Assembly: GCF_001500125.1 (NCBI RefSeq)
Contig: NZ_LQIV01000042.1
Span: 62,001-126,000, forward strand
Length of the DNA stretch: 64,000 nucleotides
Direction: 5' to 3'
Source of the DNA: Mycobacterium sp. IS-1742
Lineage (GTDB): Bacteria; Actinomycetota; Actinomycetes; Mycobacteriales; Mycobacteriaceae
Shown here: piece after piece, positions 8,482 to 17,055 of the stretch
Layout of the letters: the number at the start of each line of letters is the position of its first letter
Numbering within the stretch: position 1 is the stretch's first letter
Position numbers and translations under genes: made by a program
The notes under the pieces: generated by a model
Seen by the model: only the letters and a program-made list of their open reading frames with translations
The model's database searches: none
Told to the model about the DNA's origin: nothing

Positions 8482-9525
8482 TCAGGTGCGGCGGTACTCC
8501 TCGACGATCGGCGCGAGTTCGTCCGGGGTGGCGCCGTGCATGATCAGCGCGTCGGCGCCGTGGTCGAATTCCTCGCGGATGCGGTCCACGCACTGCCGAG
8601 CCGAACCCGTCGCGGCGGGCGCCAGCCACTCGTCGGGGATCAGCGTCGCGATGTGCTCGATCTGCTCGGGTGTCGCCTTGTGGTCGATCCCGCCGGGCAC
8701 CGACTTCACCACCTCGTCGTCGCGGAATCGCTGCAGCACAGCAGGATCCCACTCGTTGGTCTTCACGAGCAGATCACCGTAGCCCTGAAGGTAGGTGGCG
8801 AGCCGGGCGACGGTCTTCTTCAGGCGCAGTTCCTCGGGTAGGTGGTCGCCTACGGTGGCGAAACACGACCAGACCCGCACGCTGTCGGGGTCACGGCCGG
8901 CCTGCTCGGCGGCCTCCTTGACGGTCTTGACGCACCGCTGCAGGGTCTCCGGCGTGAAGTAGGTGTGCAGGATGACGTCGTCGAACGCGCGACCGCCCAG
9001 CGCCAGCGTCTGCGGCCCGAACGCGACGATCGCCAGCCGGATATCCTCCTTGAAGTCGGGGTCGAGGAACAGCACCGGGTACTTGCCCAGCGGCCCGTCG
9101 TGATTGAAGATCAGCTCGCCCTGCCAGAGGCGCCGCATGACCTGCGCGAAGTCCTCCATCTGCGCGGTGGTGACCGCCGGGATACCGAACGCGCCATAGA
9201 TGGCGCCGATGCCGCGGCCGATGCCGAGGGTGAACCGGCCGCCGGACAGCCGATGCATGGTGGTCGCCCACGATCCGGTGATCAGCGGGTGACGGGTGTT
9301 GTGATTCGTTGCCGCAGTGGCGATCTGCATGCGGCTGGTCACCGCGCACGCAGCACCCACCAGCGACGACGCCTCCTTGACGTTCCACCGCTCGGAGATG
9401 AACGCCGTCCCGAAGCCGAGTTCCTCGCCGCGGCGCGCCTCGTCCATCAGCGTGGCCGGGCCCTCCCCGCCGGCGCCGGCCAGCAGGTAGTAGCCGAGTT
9501 CGTCCAGTACGCCGTCTCTGCTCAA
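8482..9525 (-). CDS. LLM-class F420-dependent oxidoreductase (TIGR03857-like)
   Basis: A 347-residue luciferase-like enzyme, probably F420-dependent. Conserved features are the early LGYYLLAGAGG strand, ERWNVKEASSLVGA, the ATNHNTRHP segment and GGRFTLGIGRG. The start is a TTG at 9525 that overlaps the upstream stop codon (TTGA), which argues for translational coupling. It is the last gene of a five-gene operon: epimerase, Baeyer-Villiger-type flavoprotein, hydrolase, NTF2-fold protein and this gene. It is a distant relative of the LLM gene at 5810, not a recent duplicate. Confidence 0.82.
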   Translation of the reverse strand: MSRDGVLDELGYYLLAGAGGEGPATLMDEARRGEELGFGTAFISERWNVKEASSLVGAACAVTSRMQIATAATNHNTRHPLITGSWATTMHRLSGGRFTLGIGRGIGAIYGAFGIPAVTTAQMEDFAQVMRRLWQGELIFNHDGPLGKYPVLFLDPDFKEDIRLAIVAFGPQTLALGGRAFDDVILHTYFTPETLQRCVKTVKEAAEQAGRDPDSVRVWSCFATVGDHLPEELRLKKTVARLATYLQGYGDLLVKTNEWDPAVLQRFRDDEVVKSVPGGIDHKATPEQIEHIATLIPDEWLAPAATGSARQCVDRIREEFDHGADALIMHGATPDELAPIVEEYRRT

Positions 9526-9896
9526 TGCCAGACCCCTTGTTTGTAGCCGCAGTTCCAGACCTCGGTGATCCTGCCATCCACGACCCGGAACACCTCCATA
9601 CTGCTGATGGTGGTCGCGCTGCCGTCCCTGAGGGTCATCGGGGACTGGTAGACGATGGCCACGTGCTCGCCGTCGTCACCGGCCACCACGAGGTTGAGGT
9701 CGAAGCGCACGGTGTCGAACATCGCCCAGTGGTCGACGATGCGCCGTACGGCCTGCTCACGGGTGAGGGTGACGGACTCCCCCACGTCGTGGCGGATGAC
9801 GGTGTCGCCCATCAGCTCGTCGGCCAGGGCGAAGTCGCGCGCGTTCCACACCTGGAGGTTGTACAGTTCGACGACCTCCCGGGCGGTCCGGCTCAT
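9522..9896 (-). CDS. SnoaL/NTF2-like fold protein
   Basis: A 124-residue protein with the cone-shaped NTF2 fold. It opens with a helix around VVELYNLQVWNARDFALADELM, here split by the typical turn, followed by HDVGESVTLTREQAVRRIV and a C-terminal strand with FRVVDGRITEVWN. Members act as small isomerases, cyclases or hydratases, or as binding proteins. It overlaps both neighbours by ATGA-type junctions inside the five-gene operon. Its place beside the flavoprotein and hydrolase suggests it acts on their product, but no reaction can be assigned. Confidence 0.75.
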   Translation of the reverse strand: MSRTAREVVELYNLQVWNARDFALADELMGDTVIRHDVGESVTLTREQAVRRIVDHWAMFDTVRFDLNLVVAGDDGEHVAIVYQSPMTLRDGSATTISSMEVFRVVDGRITEVWNCGYKQGVWH

Positions 9897-11038
9897 CCGG
9901 ACACCGCCGGCGCGTCGGTGTCGTCGATACCCGGAGGCACGACGCGCAGCAGGAACCGTTCGGACGCCTTCTGGACGCCCCGCGAGAAGATGTGCCCGAC
10001 GTGACTTCCCCTGTGCCAGTAAAGTTCACCACCCCAACGCTCGTGCAGGGCGATCGCCGGATCGCGCATCGCCATCCGGTCGTCCCACGCGCCGACGATG
10101 AGCCGATGCTCCGGCGGCGGTGACGGTTCGGTGGCCAGCAGGTTCACGACCGACGTGAGCGCGGATACGGTGTCGCCGCGCAGCAGATCGACGGTGTCCC
10201 GCGCGGCCGGACCCCACCGGTCGAGGTGATGCGCGATCATCGCGTTGAGGCCGAAGATCGGGGTGTAGAGCGCCACGGCGTCGACCGACTCCTCGAAGTG
10301 CGAGACCAGCGCGGCCACCGGCGATCCCATCGAGACACCCGACACCACAAGCGCGGTCGACTGCGGCAGCAACCACCGGACCAGGGCGCGCACCTCCGAC
10401 ACCGACCGCATCACGCCCGCGACGTTGGCCAGGGGGTCCATGTTCGGGTACGGCGGCCACGCGGTGCGGCGCGACCCGTGACCGGGCTGCACCGGGAGGG
10501 CGACGTTGATCCCGAGTTCGTCCTGCAGTCGCCGGGCTCGGGAGAACGCCAGGTCGAGCGGCTGGCCCTGGCCGGCGCCGTGCACCCACACCAGCCACGG
10601 ACGCCGCTCGTCGCCGGTGCGGCACAGGTGCGCGACGGCCGTCGCCGGCCCGCCGAATCCCTCGGCGGCCAACGAATCGGGAAGCGACGGATCGTGTTCG
10701 AAGGTCACCCGCTCGTACCGGATCGGGCCGAATCGCCGCCGCGTCATCGCCTCGACGCGCAGGGGTGCGGGGTCCGCGTGCGCCCGGTCCATGCCCAGCG
10801 CGGACAGCTCCTCGGCCGCCGCCGCGCACGACCGTGCGGTGCGCGGCAGCGCCGGGCCCGGCCCGGCCAGTGCCATGCCGATGAGCGTCACCTCGTCGAG
10901 CACCACCTCGCCCAGCCGGCCCATCCCGCCGACCGACAGCGGCGACCAGCCACCCGATTCCCGAAGCGCCGCATGGGCTCTGGGCAACACACCCGTGACG
11001 TCGGCCGCCACTCGCCGGGCGTGTTCCAGAGCGTTCAT
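9893..11038 (-). CDS. Alpha/beta hydrolase
   Basis: A 381-residue serine hydrolase with an extra N-terminal region of about 140 residues before the core fold. The oxyanion segment VWVHGAGQG is followed by the nucleophile elbow GVSMG (Ser236), a likely acid in GAWDD and a likely histidine in SHVGHIF. In the operon it follows the Baeyer-Villiger-type gene with a 4-base overlap, so hydrolysis of an ester or lactone made by that enzyme is an attractive inference. It could also act on thioesters. Confidence 0.78.
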   Translation of the reverse strand: MNALEHARRVAADVTGVLPRAHAALRESGGWSPLSVGGMGRLGEVVLDEVTLIGMALAGPGPALPRTARSCAAAAEELSALGMDRAHADPAPLRVEAMTRRRFGPIRYERVTFEHDPSLPDSLAAEGFGGPATAVAHLCRTGDERRPWLVWVHGAGQGQPLDLAFSRARRLQDELGINVALPVQPGHGSRRTAWPPYPNMDPLANVAGVMRSVSEVRALVRWLLPQSTALVVSGVSMGSPVAALVSHFEESVDAVALYTPIFGLNAMIAHHLDRWGPAARDTVDLLRGDTVSALTSVVNLLATEPSPPPEHRLIVGAWDDRMAMRDPAIALHERWGGELYWHRGSHVGHIFSRGVQKASERFLLRVVPPGIDDTDAPAVSG

Positions 11039-12654
11039 GCCACCGTGAACCCTCGGTAGCCGGCGGCGGCGATCTCGTCACAGCGCCTGCGGTACTCCGG
11101 GAGTCCCGCGGTGTAGCCCATGTACATCCGCTTCTTACCGGGCACGTTGCCGCCGTTGTACCAAGAGTTGCACGACGGGTGCACGAGCACCGTCGGCGCC
11201 ACGAGCGCGGTGGTGTGTTCGATCCACTCCGCCTGCGCGCCGGGCAGCGCCTCGATCGTGCGGTGGCCGCGCGTACGCAGATACTGCAGGCAGTCCGCGA
11301 TCCAGTCGACGTGCTGTTCGAGAGCCGCCACGAAATTGGTTGCCGCACTTGGGCTTCCGGGCCCCTGAACGGTGAACAGGTTGGGGAACCCGGCCACCTG
11401 CAGGCCGAGGTAGGACACCGGCCCGTCCGCGGCCCACACGTCGCGCAGCAGCACCCCGTCGCGACCCCGGACGTCGATACGGCTCAACGCTCCGGTCATG
11501 GCGTCGAAACCGGTGGCGTAGACGATCACATCGAGGTCGAACGAGCCCTGCTCGGTGTCGATACCCGTCGGCGTGACGGCTCGAATTCCGCCGCGGCGCA
11601 GGTCGACCAGGGTGACGTTGTCGCGGTTGAACGTCTCGTAGTAGCCCTGGTCGATGATCGGCCGTTTACAGGCGAACGGGTGTGTGGGGACCAGCGCGGC
11701 CGCCGTCTGCGGGTCGCGGACGATCCGGGCCACCGCCTCGCCGTAGAGTTCGGCCGCCATCCGGTTGGCCTCGATGTCGAAGAAGATGTCGCCCCAGTTG
11801 AGCGCACCCATGATGCCGTGTTCGTCGACGGCACGCCTGCGTTCCTCGGGTCCGGCCGTCTTCAGCGGCGGCCGGACCAGCATGTCGAGCAGTACGGAGA
11901 ACGCGCTGAGCCGCGCGGCGCCCACGGGGTGTTCGCGCTGGGCGGCGCGGATCTCGGCGTAGCGGGCCTTGAGGTCGTCGAGCTCGCCCGGTTCGAACGG
12001 GCGCACCCGCCACGGCAGCGTGTACGCCGGGGAGCGCTGGAAGACCACGAGCTGCTCGGCCTGGCGGGCGACCACCGGGATCAGCTGCACACCGGTCGAA
12101 CCGGTGCCGATCACCCCGACCCTCGCACCCGCCAGGTCGGCGCCCTCGCGGGGCCAGCGGCTGGTGTACAGCGACGTGCCGGTGAAGCTGTCCATCCCGG
12201 GGATGTCGGGTTCGAGCGGGACCGACAGGATGCCGGTGGCGGCGATGACGTACGGCGCCACGTACCGGTCACCGTCCGCCGTCTCCAGCGACCACTCGGC
12301 CGCCTCCTCGTCGAACGTCATGGCCACGATCTCGGTGCCGAAGTCGATGCTGCGGCGCAGGTCCAGTCGGTCGGCGACGAAGTTGAGGTACGCCTCGATC
12401 TCCGGCTGGGCGGGCATGGTCTCGGTCCACACCCACTCCTGCTGGATCTCCTCGGAGAAGCTGTAGGAGTACTCGATGCTCTCGATGTCGCAGCGCGCGC
12501 CGGGATACCGGTTGAACAACCACGTGCCGCCGACGCTGTCGGCCTTCTCCACCACCTGTGTGTCGACGCCGAGTTCTCGGAGCCGATGCAGGGCGTACAG
12601 GCCGGAGAACCCGGCGCCGATGACGAGTGCCTCGTAGCGCCCGGGCCCCGTCAC
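11035..12654 (-). CDS. Baeyer-Villiger-type flavin monooxygenase with altered signature
   Basis: A 539-residue FAD/NADPH monooxygenase. FAD-binding GAGFSG is at residues 13-18, the BVMO-type GGTW with NRYPGARCD follows at 42-55, and the NADPH-binding GTGSTG is at 183-188. The class fingerprint FxGxxxHxxxWP is present at 157-168 but reads FTGTSLYTSRWP, so the conserved histidine is Tyr163. GTG 12654 overlaps the previous stop (GTGA); the open frame extends further upstream without support. Oxygen insertion next to a ketone followed by the neighbouring hydrolase would be a ring-opening pair, but the Tyr change leaves the reaction open. Confidence 0.82.
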   Translation of the reverse strand: MTGPGRYEALVIGAGFSGLYALHRLRELGVDTQVVEKADSVGGTWLFNRYPGARCDIESIEYSYSFSEEIQQEWVWTETMPAQPEIEAYLNFVADRLDLRRSIDFGTEIVAMTFDEEAAEWSLETADGDRYVAPYVIAATGILSVPLEPDIPGMDSFTGTSLYTSRWPREGADLAGARVGVIGTGSTGVQLIPVVARQAEQLVVFQRSPAYTLPWRVRPFEPGELDDLKARYAEIRAAQREHPVGAARLSAFSVLLDMLVRPPLKTAGPEERRRAVDEHGIMGALNWGDIFFDIEANRMAAELYGEAVARIVRDPQTAAALVPTHPFACKRPIIDQGYYETFNRDNVTLVDLRRGGIRAVTPTGIDTEQGSFDLDVIVYATGFDAMTGALSRIDVRGRDGVLLRDVWAADGPVSYLGLQVAGFPNLFTVQGPGSPSAATNFVAALEQHVDWIADCLQYLRTRGHRTIEALPGAQAEWIEHTTALVAPTVLVHPSCNSWYNGGNVPGKKRMYMGYTAGLPEYRRRCDEIAAAGYRGFTVA

Positions 12655-13691
12655 AGCGCAATCACCTTCTCGTCGCGGTCCCGGCGTTCGACGTAGAACC
12701 GGGCCGCGCGGCGGATCGCGTCGGCCGTGGGGCCGGGGCACCATCCGAGGTCGCGCGTCGCCTTCCCGTGGTCGGCGGGCGAGGTGAGGGCGATCAGACG
12801 CGCCGAGGCCGGATTGATGGGGAAGTCGGTGCCGAAGAACCGGTTCGACATGCCGGCGACGGCCGAGACGACGTGGACCATCGCCATCGGGACACCGAAC
12901 CGAGGCGGGACCGCCCCGGTCGCCTCCGCGGCGATGGTGAGCATCTCGCGCTGGGACATGTAGCGCTCCGAGACGATGTACCGCTCACCGATCCGGCCGT
13001 GTTCGGCGGCCGACACCAACGCCCGTGCGGCGTCGTCGATGTCGACGACCTCCGCTCCGACCCCGCGGATATAGCAGGGCATCTTGCCGAAGGCGGCCAG
13101 CGCGACCAGTGCGCCCTGTCTGGGCTGCCAGTCCGGCGGGCCGTACGGATTGGACACGCACATCGCCACCGCGGGCAGGCCCCGGTCACGGGCATAGCGC
13201 AGCACCAGGTCCTCGGCCTGGCGGCGCGATTCGATGTACGGTCCGCCCTTGCCGCTCCAGTTGAACGGCGTGTCCTCGTCGACCGTCGCCCCGTCGACGC
13301 CGACGGCGATGGTCCCGATCGTGCTGAGGAACACGAACCGCTTCAGATCCGCCCGCGCCGCGATGTCGAGCACCCCGCGCAGCCCCTCCACGTTGGTGCG
13401 GAACAGCGGCGCGGGATCGGCCAGATGCGCCCTGGTGTCCACCACGCAGTAGAAGACGACGTCGCGGTCGGCCATCGCGGCGGTCACCGCCTCGGTGTCG
13501 AAGATGTCGCCGTACCGCCGGTCGACGTCGAGTCCGTCGATTCCTTTCGTGGAACTGCTGTGCCGCAACAGGACTCGCACATCATCACCGTCGGCCACCA
13601 GATGCCGGACCACCGCGGCTCCCACGTTTCCGCTGGCGCCGAGCACCAGTGCCCTCCTGCGCGCCGGTGCGCCGTCCATCGCCGATCCCAT
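12651..13691 (-). CDS. NAD-dependent epimerase/3-beta-HSD-like dehydrogenase
   Basis: A 346-residue extended short-chain dehydrogenase. The nucleotide motif GASGNVG lies near residue 18 and FLSTIGT supplies the serine/threonine strand. The active-site motif reads YIESR at 152-156, where the family normally has YxxxK, so the catalytic lysine is an arginine. Starts at 13691 or 13679 are both possible. It is the first gene of the five-gene operon, 36 bases from the perfect operator at 13728. Oxidation of a hydroxyl group on a cyclic substrate would fit the context, but activity is uncertain because of the Lys-to-Arg change. Confidence 0.75.
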   Translation of the reverse strand: MGSAMDGAPARRRALVLGASGNVGAAVVRHLVADGDDVRVLLRHSSSTKGIDGLDVDRRYGDIFDTEAVTAAMADRDVVFYCVVDTRAHLADPAPLFRTNVEGLRGVLDIAARADLKRFVFLSTIGTIAVGVDGATVDEDTPFNWSGKGGPYIESRRQAEDLVLRYARDRGLPAVAMCVSNPYGPPDWQPRQGALVALAAFGKMPCYIRGVGAEVVDIDDAARALVSAAEHGRIGERYIVSERYMSQREMLTIAAEATGAVPPRFGVPMAMVHVVSAVAGMSNRFFGTDFPINPASARLIALTSPADHGKATRDLGWCPGPTADAIRRAARFYVERRDRDEKVIAL

Positions 13692-13727
13692 CCGTCGAAT
13701 GGCGTTCTGCCTGATCCGCGAGGATGT

Positions 13728-13746
13728 TACTGTAACTCTTACAGTA
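13728..13746. promoter_or_regulatory. Operator palindrome, site 2 (perfect)
   Basis: TACTGTAACTCTTACAGTA is a perfect 8-3-8 palindrome. It lies between divergent operons, 36 bases from the epimerase start (13691) and 39 bases from the Rieske oxygenase start (13786). It defines the consensus together with the identical arms at 19823. Confidence 0.85.
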
Positions 13747-13785
13747 GTTGACCGGAATGAGGAAGATCCGATTGATGGATGCGGT

Positions 13786-14784
13786 ATGAAGGTTCCGTTC
13801 ACCTGGAAGGTCACCGGCTGGTTCATGGTCGGGTGGTCCGCGGAGTTCATCACCGGCGAGACCAGGTCGCTGCACTACTTCGGTGACGACCTGGTCGCGT
13901 ATCGCGACGAGTCGCACACGTTGCACGTCCTCGAGGCGCACTGCAGACACCTCGGCGCCCACCTCGGCCACGGCGGAAAGGTGGTCGGCGACTGCGTGGA
14001 GTGCCCGTTCCACGGGTGGCGCTGGGGTCCGCAGGGTGACAACACCTACATCCCCTATCAGCCGGACCGGCCGAACCGGGCCCTGAAACTGCGGGTGTAC
14101 CCGGTCGTCGAGCAGTACGGGTGCGTGTTCGTCTGGCACCATCCCGACGGTCAGCCGCCGCAGTGGCCGCTGCCCGACCTGTTCGAAAAGTTCCCCCAGT
14201 TCCCGACCGACCCGGACGCCTACTACCGGCCGTATCCCGAGTTCTCCAGCCGCGCCGAGAACGAACCGGTGCACCCGCAGATCGTCGCCGAGAACGGCCC
14301 GGACAGTTCGCATTTCCGTTATGTCCACGGCGCCTCGGTGACGCCGGTCTGCCTGAACTGGGAGATGGTCGGGGAAGAGTGGCGTTTCCTCACCGGCTGG
14401 CCGGACGCGCACAGCGACGATCCGGACAAGATGGCGCTGCTCATCCACAGCCATTTCTCCGGGCTCGGATTCGCGGTGAGCGCCTTCGAGGGCTCGTCGA
14501 ACCACCGGCTGATCTTCGCGTGCACCCCGGTCGACGACGGGCTCTCCGACATGTTCTATTCGATCTGGTGGCCCAAGGTCGACGGCGAGACGTCCGACGT
14601 CCCGCCGGAGGATGTCCGTGCCCGGGTGGAGAAGCAGTTCCTGCGCACGGTCTGGGAGGACCTCGACATCTGGCGCTACCAGCGCTACGTCGAGCGGCCG
14701 CCGCTGGCCAAGATCGACGCGAAACCCTATATGGCGATGCGGGAGTGGGCCAAGCAGTTCTACGACGTGCCCGCGTCGGTATGA
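13786..14784 (+). CDS. Rieske non-heme iron oxygenase, alpha subunit (KshA-like class)
   Basis: A 332-residue oxygenase. The Rieske cluster motif is intact: Cys53-x-His55 and Cys73-x2-His76. The mononuclear iron motif is also present as Asp173-x2-His176-x4-His181. The size and the single-subunit layout resemble 3-ketosteroid 9-alpha-hydroxylase oxygenase and relatives rather than two-subunit aromatic dioxygenases. ATG 13786 is the first credible start; the upstream frame crosses the operator. The gene overlaps the next one by ATGA. A reductase partner is not encoded nearby. Substrate unknown. Confidence 0.87.
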   Translation: MKVPFTWKVTGWFMVGWSAEFITGETRSLHYFGDDLVAYRDESHTLHVLEAHCRHLGAHLGHGGKVVGDCVECPFHGWRWGPQGDNTYIPYQPDRPNRALKLRVYPVVEQYGCVFVWHHPDGQPPQWPLPDLFEKFPQFPTDPDAYYRPYPEFSSRAENEPVHPQIVAENGPDSSHFRYVHGASVTPVCLNWEMVGEEWRFLTGWPDAHSDDPDKMALLIHSHFSGLGFAVSAFEGSSNHRLIFACTPVDDGLSDMFYSIWWPKVDGETSDVPPEDVRARVEKQFLRTVWEDLDIWRYQRYVERPPLAKIDAKPYMAMREWAKQFYDVPASV

Positions 14785-15404
14785 CTCCACGCCTGGCGGA
14801 ACTGGTGGCGCCCGGGCACACCGCACTGGTCACCCAGGAACTGCAGGGCGCGGTGGTCGGCCCCGACGCGGGTCTGGCCGCACTCGCCGAGGAGGCCCGC
14901 CGGGACGCGCTGCCGAACATCGCCCGCCTGTTGCCGGTGGCCCGTGCGGCGGGTGTCACGGTGGTGCACTGTCTGGTCCGGCGGCGGTCCGACGGTCGCG
15001 GCGCGAATCACAACGCCAAGTTGTTCGCGCTCGGCCGAAGCGGGGTGGCCATCGAACCCGACTCCCCCGGCGCCGCACTACTGCCCGAGTTCGGGCCCGA
15101 ACCGTCCGATCTCGTGCTGGCACGGTGGCACGGGCTGGGCCCGATGGGCGGCACCGACCTCGACGCGATCCTGCGCAACCTCGGTGTCACCACGATCGTC
15201 GCCGTCGGCGTCTCGCTCAACGTCGCGATCCCGAATCTGGTGATGGACGCGGTCAACGCGGCCTACCGTGTCGTGCTGCCCCGCGACGCGGTCGCCGGGA
15301 TACCCACCGCATACGGCGAGGCCGTCATCGACAACACGCTGTCGCTGCTGGCGACGATCACCACGACCGAGGGTCTGCTGCAGGCCTGGACGCAGGAGGT
15401 TTGA
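14781..15404 (+). CDS. Isochorismatase-fold protein lacking the catalytic triad
   Basis: A 207-residue protein with the fold of isochorismatase and nicotinamidase. The family triad Asp-Lys-Cys is not conserved: the first position is Glu20 (in VTQELQ), the second is Arg115 (in LARWHG) and the nucleophile position is Ala149 (in SLNVAI). The remaining fold motifs, such as TDLDAILRNLGV and VLPRDAVAG, are well kept. It overlaps its upstream and downstream genes, so it is made together with the Rieske oxygenase and the ligase. A non-hydrolytic or regulatory role is more likely than hydrolysis. Confidence 0.78.
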   Translation: MTPRLAELVAPGHTALVTQELQGAVVGPDAGLAALAEEARRDALPNIARLLPVARAAGVTVVHCLVRRRSDGRGANHNAKLFALGRSGVAIEPDSPGAALLPEFGPEPSDLVLARWHGLGPMGGTDLDAILRNLGVTTIVAVGVSLNVAIPNLVMDAVNAAYRVVLPRDAVAGIPTAYGEAVIDNTLSLLATITTTEGLLQAWTQEV

Positions 15405-17053
15405 TGCAGTTCACGATGCCGCAGGTGGCCGACGCGGTCGCCGCGGTCCTCCCCGACCGCGCCCTCGTGGTGCAGGGCGAGCAACGCTTCACCTATGCCG
15501 ACATCGTCACGCGGTCGAATCGGCTTGCCTCGTATCTGCACAACGCAGGGCTGGGCTGCCACACCGAACGCCGCGACCTTCACGGCCACGAAACGGGCCA
15601 GGATCTGCTCGGCATCTACGCCCACAACGGCAGCGCCTACGTCGAGGGTCTGCTCGGGGCCTTCCGGTCGCGGGTCGCGCCGTTCAACGTCAACTACCGC
15701 TACGTCCGCGACGAACTGCGCTACCTGCTCGACGACAGCGGCGCCACCGCACTGCTGTACCACGCGTCGTTCGCGCCGCGGGTCGCCGAGGTGCTGCCGG
15801 ACCTGCCCCGACTGCGCACCCTGATCCAGATAGCCGACGACTCGAACCACGAATTACTGCCCGGCGCCGTCGATCACGAGTCGATCGTCGGCTCCGGACC
15901 CTCCGCCCCGCCACCGGTGCAGCCCTCCCCCGACGACCTCTACGTCCTCTACACCGGCGGCACGACCGGGATGCCCAAGGGCGTGCTGTGGCGTCAGCAC
16001 GACATCTTCATGACCGCGTTCGGCGGCCGCTCCCTGTACGGCGGCGACTCGGTGACCTCTCTCGAGGAGGTCGCGCAGCGGGCTGCGGCGAACCCGGGGA
16101 CCACGCTGCTGATCCTGCCCCCGCTGATGCACGGCGCAGCGCAGTGGGCGGTGATGACCGCGCTCACGACCGGTCAGACGGTGGCGTTCACCTCGGTCGT
16201 CGACCGGCTCGACGCGCAGGACGCGCTGCGCACGATCGCCCGCGAGAAGGCCTCGGTCGTGACGGTCGTCGGCGACGCGATGGCCCGCCCGCTCGCCGAC
16301 GCCATCGAAAGAGCACGGCAGACAGGGGAACCCGACATCTCGACGTTGGCGGTCATCGCGAACGGCGGCGCGTTCCTGACCCCGACCACCAAACAACGAC
16401 TGATCGACCTGCTGCCCAATGCGATGGTGGTCGACGGAGTCGGCTCCTCGGAGACCGGCGCCCAGATGACCCATCTGTCGATGAACGGCGCCGTCGCCAC
16501 CGGCAGGTTCAACGCCGGTCCGGACACCTGTGTGATCGCCGAGGATCTCGGCTCGGTGCTGCCGCCCGGGCACGACGGCCTGGGCTGGCTTGCGCAGCGC
16601 GGCTACGTGCCGCTGGGCTACAAGGGGGATGCGGCCAAGACCGCCAAGACGTTCCCGGTCGTCGACGGTGTGCGGTACGCGGTCCCCGGCGACCGGGCCC
16701 GCCTGCTCGACGGCGGCGTGATCGAACTGCTGGGCCGTGATTCGGTGACCATCAACTCCGGCGGCGAGAAGATCTTCGCCGAGGAGGTCGAGGCCGCCCT
16801 GGCCTCACATCCCGCGGTGGAGGACGTGCTGGTGGCGGGACGGCCGAGCGAGAGGTGGGGTCAGGAGGTGGTCGCGGTGGTCGCGCTCGCCGAGGGTGCC
16901 ACGGCCGATGCCGACGAACTGATCAGCCACGCCGCCAACCACATCGCACGCTACAAGCTGCCCAAGGCGGTGCTGTTCCGGCCGGCGATCCAGCGCAGCC
17001 CGGCGGGCAAGGCCGACTACCGCTGGGCCCGCGAGCAGGTGCAGAACGGCTGA
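15404..17053 (+). CDS. Acyl-CoA synthetase, FadD19-like (1)
   Basis: A 549-residue AMP-forming ligase that would activate a carboxylic acid to its CoA ester. The phosphate-binding motif YTGGTTGMPKGV, the adenine region GVGSSETGAQM and the C-terminal catalytic lysine in GKADYRWA are all present. The insert HTERRDLHGHETGQD resembles the FadD19 group that activates branched or steroid side chains. The start has an AGGAGG site and overlaps the preceding stop by one base. The paralogue at 29414 shares the same insert and the same C-terminal motif. Confidence 0.87.
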   Translation: MQFTMPQVADAVAAVLPDRALVVQGEQRFTYADIVTRSNRLASYLHNAGLGCHTERRDLHGHETGQDLLGIYAHNGSAYVEGLLGAFRSRVAPFNVNYRYVRDELRYLLDDSGATALLYHASFAPRVAEVLPDLPRLRTLIQIADDSNHELLPGAVDHESIVGSGPSAPPPVQPSPDDLYVLYTGGTTGMPKGVLWRQHDIFMTAFGGRSLYGGDSVTSLEEVAQRAAANPGTTLLILPPLMHGAAQWAVMTALTTGQTVAFTSVVDRLDAQDALRTIAREKASVVTVVGDAMARPLADAIERARQTGEPDISTLAVIANGGAFLTPTTKQRLIDLLPNAMVVDGVGSSETGAQMTHLSMNGAVATGRFNAGPDTCVIAEDLGSVLPPGHDGLGWLAQRGYVPLGYKGDAAKTAKTFPVVDGVRYAVPGDRARLLDGGVIELLGRDSVTINSGGEKIFAEEVEAALASHPAVEDVLVAGRPSERWGQEVVAVVALAEGATADADELISHAANHIARYKLPKAVLFRPAIQRSPAGKADYRWAREQVQNG

Positions 17054-17055
17054 AC

